Shown in pieces: positions 55,924 through 64,000 of a stretch of 64,000 nucleotides of DNA. Each line of letters opens with the position of its first letter. Positions within the stretch are counted from its first letter, which is position 1. Under the pieces are notes generated by a model that ran no database searches, had not been told where the DNA came from, and was given only the letters and a program-made list of their open reading frames with translations. Source of the DNA: Euclidia mi (Eukaryota; Arthropoda; Insecta; Lepidoptera; Erebidae). The stretch is taken from assembly GCA_944739405.2 (NCBI GenBank), contig OX123186.2, positions 93,385,727-93,449,726 on the forward strand, given 5' to 3'. The translations under genes were made by a program, and so were the position numbers.

Positions 55924-56921
55924 GAAGCGAGCGCAGCTACACTAAACTATGCATTCTATGACACTATGTTATCACATTTTTGGATATTCATGTACTCAAA
56001 TGCAGTCCATGAGTAGCTTTTGCCATACATATGGAGTGAACATTCTGAGCGAGACACGAAAGCATGCATTGGCCGTCAAAATTAATCAACCTTGCTCAAA
56101 TAGTTTCGAATTAGATTAGCTTGTTTGTTCAGAACGTTGCAAGCTTTATAAAAAGTAATCAACTTGGTGAGCATTATTTATTAAGAGCAGGCACTCCAAT
56201 TTTATTAATATTTTAAAACACAGGAGCAGCAGTACTATAGCTGGCTGAAGATGATGATTGTAAAATAGTCACAGATACTAGTAAAGTTAAACATTAGCAT
56301 ACGATTATTTAGGTGTTTGTCTGTCCATTAATAAGACAGATACATGATTGAAAGAAATTCGCTTGATTACTTTTTCATTTGAAAATTATAGCCCTTGCAA
56401 AAGAAAATTTTAAAATATGTTAATAAATCTTCGATGGTCTTTCTGAATTAACCACTATCCATAAAAGAAAACTTATTACTATCGTATTAAAACAAATTAT
56501 TTTAACAAATATAAGGAATGTAAATCTGTATTGACTTTTAGCACGCAATCTCTAGCTCTTGTTTCGTTACCAAACAAGGTTAATTTTATATTTTTGATGG
56601 TAGTATATCTATCTTAATATATTATTATATAATAATCGTTACATAACAAAGCTTAAGGTTTTCTACTACTATAAAATATTATCATATATAATATGCATAG
56701 AAAATTAAGTCCCCTTTTCTTCCTGTCTACGTATATGAACGCGATTAACACAAAACTACCCAACAGATTTTTGTACGCTTTTCATAGATAGTGTGATTCA
56801 TGAAAAAGGTTTAGGTGTATAATTCATGAGTTAATTTGATCGTTTCGGTAAACAGCAGCTTTTCATATCTTTCTTTTTTATTTAAAGTCGTGGTTCGTAT
56901 GGTTATCGGTATTTTAGATCC
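55924..56921. other. Spacer, nothing recognised
   Basis: AT-rich, with a short gatgatgatt tail near 56250; no gene. Confidence 0.4.
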
Positions 56922-57556
56922 CTACTTAATATTATAGATGCTAAAGTGTGTATGTATGTATCTATGTATGTATGTATGTATGTTCCGTTTTCACACTGAA
57001 ACGGCTGAACCGATCTTGTTGAAATTTTATATAGAGATATATTGGACCATGGAGACAAACAAAGGCTACCATAAGTTGCAAAAATTAAACTGGGAGGGAT
57101 TTTAGGCAGGGTAGAAGTTTGTACGGCGCAAATTTACCTCTTGGAAGTAAGAACGCATGCGCTGTAAGTTAGTAGTATATCTGTCAGTACAGTCACATCA
57201 TACATATTACCTTGATGTGCACGGTGAATACATTATTCGCATATAAATATGAACAAATAATTTATTTTATACTACGCTTAAACGACTGAAACGAACTTCT
57301 CTACTAATATTATAAATGCAAAAGTGTTTATAGGGATATGTATTAGACATGTATTGGAACATGGCCTTGACATTTGACTGTATGCAAGGCGATGTTAATA
57401 TGATACTGACCATGGATACTGACCGAATTACTTTGTACCCTATAGCGTTTCTAAACTCTTTAGACTAATCAGGAGTGCCTTCACACAACTGGAGACTGAA
57501 AGTAAATTTGTGCTACCCCGAGTTCAACGCGCGCGAGGCCGCGGGCAAAAGCTAGT
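56922..57556 (+). mobile_element. Helitron-like non-autonomous element
   Basis: Starts around ttaatattatagatgctaaa with a (TATG)n run at 56946-56985, then gaaacggctgaaccgatctt. It ends cgcgggcaaaagCTAGT (57552-57556). This is the layout of non-autonomous Helitrons widespread in Lepidoptera. The 5' end is approximate. Confidence 0.6.
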
Positions 57557-57829
57557 ACTTTTATAAACATATGTATCCGTATCGTATCAGTCAAAATGCG
57601 TATCTATGCATCTCTACCAATTTACGGACGGGTGAAATATTTGATCGATCCATGGATTTGGCTACTAAAGACTCGTATTTGAGATAAGCTGTCCCTCAAT
57701 GCCAGGTTCTTTACCTTTGATGTCTATGTAGTTCGTAAAACTAAAGTAGGTAGGGACTTGAACAAGATCAAACATACTTTAATTTTAACGTAGCCAAATC
57801 CATGGATGTGTCCATGACATATCTAATTA

Positions 57830-58039
57830 TCTTAATATATAAAATCCTTGCGTTACTGACTGACTGACAGACACGCTACAGCCGAAACTATATACAGCGC
57901 AGGAAGCTGAAATTTGGCATGTATGTTCCTTGGGGACCGTAGGGGTGCACTAAGAAGGGATTTTCCGAAATTCCCACGAGATCGGCCAAAACAGGTAAAT
58001 TAAAAAAAAATGCAGGCGTAGCTGCTGGCGTCCTCTAGT
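57830..58039 (+). mobile_element. Helitron-like 200-bp repeat, copy 3
   Basis: TC start at 57830, CTAGT end at 58035-58039. It carries the phrases gacacgctacagccgaaact, ggaccgtaggggtgcactaa and gcgtagctgctggcgtcctc found in the copies at 30910 and 39324. Confidence 0.65.
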
Positions 58040-58299
58040 AATATATATAATCCATGACATGAATGCGACAGATTAGACGTAATTAAAACTCAATAAAATT
58101 TCAGTCGGGACAAAGGTTAATTTTCCACACCAATTATTTGCTTAATTTAATGGAATTGTACTACAATCAACATTGATTTGTGATTTTAGAGTTTTGTTTC
58201 TATCATGCATAATGTGACAGTTCAAAGATTAGCAAGATGTTTTTAAATAAATGTTTGATGTTTACATAATGAGATGATAATAATGTTTACTATTTTTAA

Positions 58300-58450
58300 G
58301 AGCCTGATTTGTGTCCCACTGCTGGGCAAAGACCAAATCAGACCTTCTAAGGTCCTGTCACGATCACATGCGAGCTCCTGCCAATCCATTTCAAAAGCGT
58401 CCAATTTATCCCTTTGTCTCCTCCTAGTCTTTCCCCGTTGCCTTTTCTTG
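58300..58450 (-). mobile_element. RTE-type LINE fragment
   Basis: gtgtcccactgctgggcaaa, caatccatttcaaaagcgtc and ctcctcctagtctttccccg match antisense 3' ends of RTE-like repeats. Confidence 0.45.
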
Positions 58451-58912
58451 CATCCGCATTGTGGTTGTGCCTGACTATTATAGCTGTATGCATAATGATT
58501 ACTTAAATGTAATATTAATAAACAATAATATAATTTTGTATTATTCTAAAACCTTTATAACTTATCCCACGAAGTCTATGGAATATTACTAATAAACATT
58601 TTGATAAAATATTAATTGGTAATTTTAATATTGCTATAAGTCGAATATGTGCAATATATAATTAAATAATTATATATAATAAATAATTAAATTAAAAAAC
58701 ATGAATATCAATATTTCCCGTTATATTTAATATAAGAAAGAAAGCGCGTTTATATACAGTTATTTCGGTTAGAAAAAGAGCCCTTTAACCTTAGGTTGTT
58801 GAACGCTATTGTTAAAGTGCAAATCTTTGCTACCTACTTATTAAATTTTCTTCCAAAACTCTTCCTAAATATGTTTTGTATGTTTATACTATAACATTAT
58901 TTATGTTTGTAG

Positions 58913-59103
58913 GCCCAATCTTCATGCAGAATAACAGGAACCATCAAAGTCTAGTTTACAACGGGTACGTGTATTACAAGCATATTGGGTATACACACAA
59001 AACTAGATAGCGCTGCAAACGACAATCAGCACTTGGCTGCAAAGCAGTTATATTCACAGTGGATGGTCAAATAGTTTCTGTGAAGCACAAACATAATCAT
59101 TAA
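58913..59103 (+). pseudogene. FLYWCH 3' exon 23, nonsense at the conserved Trp
   Basis: Last module of the window. The acceptor is atttatgtttgtag, phase [G]GC. The frame reads FMQNNRNHQSLVYNGYVYY, then KTR, TAG (59008-59010) in place of the W of W-x-C, RCKRQSALGCKAVIFTV, KHKHNH and a natural TAA directly after the last His. The rest is preserved and in frame, as in the module at 4861, and AATAAA is at 59130-59135. The lead-in lacks the RG pair (NNRNHQ). Confidence 0.8.
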
Positions 59104-59679
59104 AATGATTAAAATTTAGAAGCAATTGAAATAAAGCGCTACGGAAATTGAGAAGCAGTGAAAAATAAACGCATCAGAAATTGAAAAGCAATTCAACAAA
59201 ATTATTGGTTTGAAAAATTCTTCTACATTTTCGTGATTTATGTACATGCTGTGATATATGTGTATACAATGAAGTTCATTATACATATTATATATTTTAC
59301 TCTACTGTATTTTATTACTGACATAAAAATATGTTTTGCTTCGCATAACTTTAGTACTTCGAACAAATTTTTGTATTTCAATTTGCATAATATGTAGAAC
59401 GGTTGTTCCATAAGAAATAATTAAAATAAATATTTTGTAAAAATAAGGTTTAATTCTTAGCAACACAATTTTTAGAAGGATGTTAAACTGTGTTTTTCCT
59501 TAACATTGATACCTATTTTTTCAAGAAATATAGTTGTATGAGTATAACATCAACATTGCTGATATATTTATTACGTACATATATGACATGTATTACTAAA
59601 TGCACGTAATATATTTTTTTGTAAAGTATAGTATAAGAAGTAGCCGTAGTGAGAAAATGTGTTATAGATCGTTTGTAGC
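59104..59679. other. 3' flank of exon 23
   Basis: Poly(A) signal at 59130-59135; AT-rich thereafter. Confidence 0.45.
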
Positions 59680-59965
59680 GCTCATAGCGAGACTTGGCTT
59701 GTCGTTCGTAACAGATCGGCAAAGTTAAGCAACGCTTGCACAGGCATGTAAATGCCACACACGGTCACCAATCCAAGTGGTGACACTTGGATTGGTGACC
59801 ATGTGTGGCATTTACATCTGGGCGCTGCCGTGCTTCGGAGGGCACGTTAAGCTGTCGGTCCCGGTTCTTGTCTAAGGATAAGGATCGTTAGGCCCTGTCG
59901 GAGGCCTTCGGGCTGTCTGAAAAGTCTGAAAACTCTGACACCAGAGTTGGCCACACGGTCACACG
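59680..59965 (+). mobile_element. SINE family D, 5S-like head, copy 2, with internal hairpin
   Basis: gatcggcaaagttaagcaac and acttggattggtgacc resemble 5S rRNA internal sequences. The body (gccgtgcttcggagggcacg, gatcgttaggccctgtcgga, gagttggccacacggtcaca) matches 9395-9612. A 34-bp inverted repeat (59746-59779 and 59784-59817) has been created inside the head. Confidence 0.6.
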
Positions 59966-61802
59966 AAAAAAAAAATAGATCGTTTACTGAAGTATTACGG
60001 GTGTATGAATGCTATAAACAAGTGAACTGGTCTACCCGCTTTCTTACCCGTTTATTGCGCGCACGACCACTACCACCGTTTTCACTCTCGCACTGTACTC
60101 GATCACAATACACTGTACTAACTACGTCGGCCCATGATTTAAGTTCTTGCGGTTTACGGGTTCAAATGTACAGAGGTACGTGGTATACATCACGTAGGAA
60201 CAGTAAAATCTAATCTATAGGTACTGGTTTTAGTTAATATATAATTATCATCGATGCAACCAATTGGTTTGAATAAGATTTACGCGGAGATCTCGCTTTT
60301 ATCTAGGATTTATAAACGGCAGCAATTCGACCCTTTTACATAAAAATGGTGTATTACTTAGTTATATACAAACTAAACGATGCAACTTATCCAATGTGGC
60401 CCTTAAAAATGTTAAATATGTAGGTACACACATATCTTTACATATTAATATAGATTTGGATAAACATGTGTGATTTATATTTATGTATTTTTATTTCGTA
60501 ATAATTCACGAACTTTGATCTTCAAAGCAAATAAAATGACTAGAATTTAAGAAGATAGTCTTAGACGGATTTTTTCAAGTTTTGGTTTTGTCTTACCAAC
60601 GTTTATTGTAATATTTCGTGCCATATTAATTGCTTCTTAGTCAAAACGACGCTGTTAATCATTGCTTTCATAATTATCATAATTGTATATTAGAAAGAGA
60701 AAACAATAATAACGCTCAACTGGCTTAACCATTCCTAAACAATTATTTCACTACTGATGTCTATGTTACGTAATGCAATAAAATGTTGTAGGTATGCAAA
60801 TTCTTTTATGTAAATTTATAATGTAAAATGCAATAAATTGCGTATCAAGTGGTTACTTTTAAAAGGGAAGGCTACACTGGATGTGGGCGGCGAGCTAGGC
60901 TTTCTTACTTAATACTCTTTTGCGCCACCACCGCCTCCAGTGGCTCGCATCATATTTTCTGGCTTCCGCCCGCTCGCCAGCTCTCGGGGTGAACTTCGTT
61001 ATAATAAGAAACAATTTTACTTACTTAAAATGACGCTAAACTATGAAACCTTGTTTATTTTATTGACCCTTATCGTTATTATACCCCTAGTGATTTTTTC
61101 GTGTGTGCGTTGTTCAATGGATTTCGTAGAAAAAAACTGCAGTATTTATAGAAACAAGAAAGGATAACGGATTTTTGTGACAAGCTTTTATGTTCATTAT
61201 TTTTGTAGTACCTTTTTATATAAATAGATGGTTATGTATAATTAGAATAGTTCTTTAAGAAGATACCAATACCAAGTTATAGTAAAAGAGACGAAAGGCA
61301 GAGAACGAATTATTTATTTTATTTTATATTGTAGACCGTTTTAGGCCATCCTCGCATTTGGCGTGTGCGTTCCTCGAGAGGAAGCCCGGCGTGTGCCCAG
61401 CGTGCGCTCGGCGTTTACTCTGTAGTATAAAGTGAACGCCGGGCGTATGCTAAACGCACGCTCGCGGAGCAAGCATGCCTAATACGTATGAGCCATGCCT
61501 TGGAATTCAAATGCAAATCACTAGACCAAACATTATATCTCACTGATATTAGCGTATAAGCTATAATGATTGTATGTCGAGCAACCAGTATGCAATAAAT
61601 AATCAAAATACCTGCTTTATTTTTTATCAATATCCCATTTCCTATCCTTTTAATAATAATCAACCAAAGCCCTCGACAAGGACCGGACTATTGATAATGC
61701 TGACTCATAATATTAGCCACACAGCAAGTCAAAAATTTATGTTATACTGTACTGCCCCAAAGTTACTACATGCTGAAACGGTCGGCTGGTAGACAACGGA
61801 AT
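59966..61802. other. Spacer with GC-rich imperfect palindrome near 61360-61470
   Basis: Apart from the possible small frame at 61030, only a GC-rich imperfect inverted repeat is seen (cggcgtgtgcccagcgtgcg against gaacgccgggcgtatgctaa). Confidence 0.4.
61030..61167 (+). CDS. Possible small membrane peptide (45 codons)
   Basis: From ATG 61030 the frame encodes 45 residues with one strongly hydrophobic segment (LFILLTLIVIIPLVIFSCV, about residues 9-27), then a Cys- and Lys-rich end (CSMDFVEKNCSIYRNKKG). It looks like a single-pass membrane microprotein, but an AT-rich sequence can produce such frames by chance. No promoter, splice or poly(A) evidence singles it out. Confidence 0.2.
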   Translation: MTLNYETLFILLTLIVIIPLVIFSCVRCSMDFVEKNCSIYRNKKG

Positions 61803-61930
61803 TCAATGTTCGAAATATAGATAGATCTGTAGATTTTATATTCTTTGACAGTTTTTGACGTAAGCTCCATACAAAATATGTCAAACAAGAATCTAAAATC
61901 TACAGATCTGTCTATAGTTCGAATATTGAA
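61803..61930. mobile_element. Foldback MITE, about 128 bp
   Basis: The left end caatgttcgaaatatagata and right end tctatagttcgaatattg are inverted repeats extending about 50 bp (agatctgtagattttatatt against its complement), with a short centre (gtttttgacgtaagctcc). Confidence 0.7.
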
Positions 61931-61975
61931 AATGGCCGACGGTCTCGATCAAATGCCTCGGACTCTTCAATAGGT

Positions 61976-62810
61976 GGGTCCACACAGAGCGAGCAGCCTC
62001 GCGAGGCATTTGCCGCGCGAGGAAACGGTCCCCAAACGAGCGAGGCCATAGAATAAAGCTGCGTTCACATTTATCTGACGTGATCTCTCGTGACGGTCGC
62101 TGTTGTAATTACTTACCGTTCACATTTGTCTGTCGCCGCCTGTCGCGATCTGACGCAATTTTAAATCAGTTCTGTCTTGACTCTCGTGGAGTTCACACTT
62201 TCGCAATGTTGATGAATTATCTGATCCAGATTAAGTAGATATCCAATCATATCCACAAATTATTTACATAGGATTATATTATTTCGTATTCAATTAGCTC
62301 ATCTATAGGTACTGTATAAGAATAATATTATAAAAAGGAAGTCAATTAGTTCGTCGTCCATTGCGCACAATTGCATACGCGCGTCTGACGCTTTACGACA
62401 GACAGTGTCCACATTAGTCTGACGAGTAGTGTCGCGCGAGTTAACTGTACGGAACCCAACAATGTTAGCCTCGTCAGCACATCTCTCCCCACCAAATTAT
62501 CTAGATAATCTTATTGTCATCTTAGCATTAATTTATTATAAATATCTTTGTAGATCTAACATTAGTGACTACTATTTTATATTTTAAATATACTGTTAAG
62601 CTGTTATAATTAAATAAAGTATTTTTTTTCATAATTAATCTGAGTCCAATCTCTTAATTCGCGCTGTACCGTCCCCACACCCCTCCCCCTCTCTGTCGCA
62701 GACCGGGATATTGTCTATCGCGACACGACAGACGCCGTCACGACATCAGATAAATGTGAACGCGGCCTAGAGCGCGGCAGCCTCGGCACCGTAGGAAAAA
62801 AACAAAATTG
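61976..62810. mobile_element. Nested MITEs (outer GC-rich element, inner about 710 bp)
   Basis: The inner element 62058-62766 has inverted ends: gcgttcacatttatctgacg and its complement near 62740-62763 (cagataaatgtgaacgc). It is set in a GC-rich outer repeat (ggtccacacagagcgagcag, 61980) that also occurs at 63893-63959. No transposase frame. Confidence 0.65.
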
Positions 62811-63039
62811 TAGTTGTCATAAAGTTTGAATTCAGAACATGAAAATATAGTTGAAAATCTATTATGTATTATTGCGCATGTATCAAATTGTCGACTTGTG
62901 AATTAGAGTGAAATAGTACATTTGCCATCTATCGGTCTACGTATCAATGTGAGATTGTTGGTCTCTCCTCTCTCTTATTTTTAAATTTTGTTTATAAATA
63001 TAGTACTTGGAAATGGTCATACTGCAATAGGGTTGTGGC

Positions 63040-63297
63040 ATGTGTTTTTACTAGCCGGCTGCCTGACTGACGCCAATTGCTGTACCTACTTTGGGTACTA
63101 GACAATGGTAATAATGGGCCATAATATACATATTTACTTATACTTACTTTTTTTGTAAATATATACATAGAAACACCCAGACCAAGACAAACATTCATGT
63201 TCATGCACACAAATGTTTGACATGAGCGGGAATCGAACCCGCGACCTTCGGCGTTGTAGTCGCTTGCACTCCCACTTTGTCAACCGGTCGTCGATTA
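63040..63297 (-). mobile_element. tRNA-derived SINE family A, copy 2 (minus)
   Basis: The complement of 52412-52690. The tRNA-like head with B box appears as gagcgggaatcgaacccgcg at 63226-63245, with aaacacccagaccaagacaa as body. Confidence 0.78.
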
Positions 63298-63461
63298 TTG
63301 TTATACCTAAAGGATGGAATAGGTAGACATGGAAAAAAATATAGATGAATTATAGGAAATGAATGTCTGTAGGCAAGGATACTGTAACCGAAGCACAGAC
63401 TGAAGAATTATTATTCGTACAATAAATAGCGTCAAAGATGAAAATGTTATGATGAATGTAT

Positions 63462-63725
63462 CCTCCGTCATTCAGTGACCAGTGGATAGGGTATGCGACT
63501 GCTGAGCGGAGGTCCCGGGTTCGATTCCCGGGTCGGGCAAAAGTGTAACTGGGTTTTCCCGAATTCTCAGAAGCAGCACGGAGTCTGCTGATGTGCCCGT
63601 TAACGGCATTAGGCTCGTCCCCTATTACGTGGGACCTAAACATTTCATGGTGAAATGTGGATGTAATAATATTACAACTCTGCCTATCCTTACGCGGATA
63701 CAGACGTGAGTCTATAAAAAAAATG
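63462..63725 (+). mobile_element. tRNA-derived SINE family B, copy 4
   Basis: The best-preserved head of the family (cagtggatagggtatgcgac, ccgggttcgattcccgggtc), then aggctcgtcccctattacgt and a tail at cagacgtgagtctata. Confidence 0.78.
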
Positions 63726-63892
63726 TCCAACATACAAATACACTTGCGAATTTATATTATTAGTAGGGATTATTATGTTCTAGCGAGGCACGAAACAGCG
63801 TACAGACCGCGGCAAAACAAAAAACCAAACTCGATGGCTCGGCCGCTCGGTCGCTCGCCCGCGGCGGCACACGCGCTTGCCTCGGCCGGGGC

Positions 63893-63959
63893 ACGTCCAC
63901 ACAGAGCGCGCAGCCTCGCGCGCCAATTCCTCGCGAGGCTGCGCACTCTGTGTGGACGT
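63893..63959. repeat. GC-rich palindrome, MITE-like
   Basis: acgtccacacagagcgcgca at the left pairs with tgcgcactctgtgtggacgt at the right around cgccaattcct. The left arm phrase is shared with 61980, so it is one family of foldback element. Confidence 0.75.
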
Positions 63960-64000
63960 GTCTAATTCGGTAACTTGGGCGCACGCGTGCGGCCGGCCGC

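Noticed and set aside
1740..58912. Shared intronic motif upstream of the acceptors that might direct trans-splicing
   Set aside because: Comparing the last 40-60 bases before each acceptor by eye, I saw only ordinary pyrimidine tracts and branch-like sequences.
59690..59800. 5S rRNA-like sequence
   Set aside because: Only internal segments match, joined to a repeated body; a SINE head, not a 5S gene.
63480..63540. tRNA-like sequence with a good B box
   Set aside because: The anticodon arm and acceptor stem do not fold as a tRNA, and the same head heads a dispersed SINE; the same holds at 52412 and 45926.
63350..63733. 127-codon minus-strand frame
   Set aside because: It runs through SINE family B in antisense; no protein domain.

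Overview
The window is an AT-rich, repeat-laden stretch of an insect nuclear genome, most likely lepidopteran. Reasons: no compact operon-like genes; short coding blocks bounded by splice acceptors; several dispersed tRNA-headed and 5S-like SINE families; RTE-type LINE tails ending in the lepidopteran-style 'ccagcagtggact...gctgatgatgatg'; CTAGT-ended Helitron-like repeats; and a CR1/Daphne-like LINE. One assembly gap (200 N) lies at 24501-24700.

The host content is essentially one thing: a tandem array of 23 FLYWCH zinc-finger modules, all on the + strand, between 1798 and 59103. Each follows a splice acceptor, opens in the same phase (the acceptor is followed by two bases that finish a split codon), encodes one FLYWCH finger (aromatic-G-Y/F-x-Y/F, W-x-C, C-x6-7-C, H-x-H) and stops 2-45 codons after H-x-H. 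That is the architecture of alternative 3'-terminal exons. In insects the gene built like this is mod(mdg4): a shared BTB N-terminus is spliced, in Drosophila often trans-spliced, to one of many FLYWCH 3' exons. The shared BTB exons are not in this window, so the assignment rests on the array. Sixteen modules look intact, one (28971-29128) has an in-frame deletion removing the core of the finger, and six are broken: 4861 and 58913 by TGG-to-TAG at the same conserved Trp, 36257 by a 1-nt frameshift, 41009 by frameshift and decay, 42986 by a damaged acceptor plus a stop, and 55650 by a quasi-palindromic insertion.

The modules form positional subfamilies marked by the residue between W and C: WRC at 1.8-8.8 kb, WYC/WPC at 10.8-21.4 kb, WLC at 28.1-31.7 kb and 39.8 kb, WMC/WVC at 32.9-36.5 kb, and WFC at 48.2-55.9 kb. 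This implies growth by local duplication, and the broken copies show the loss side of birth and death.

The rest is mobile DNA. A nearly full-length minus-strand LINE (about 13.4-18.4 kb) keeps a 538-residue ORF1 and a damaged endonuclease/RT ORF2. A second, 5'-truncated copy (51.4-54.8 kb) carries two SINE insertions, a TTAA-flanked 80-bp MITE and a 71-bp tandem duplication. Another RT relic lies at 24.8-26.4 kb, with RTE pieces at 1-515, 2.0, 4.2-4.7, 21.7, 47.6 and 58.3 kb. There are foldback/MITE elements at 10.4, 34.4, 61.8, 62.1 and 63.9 kb, a transposon-gene relic at 37.9-38.35 kb, and several striking palindromes (1542-1616, 44594-44795, 59746-59817). No rRNA or tRNA gene, CRISPR array or bacterial-type signal was found.
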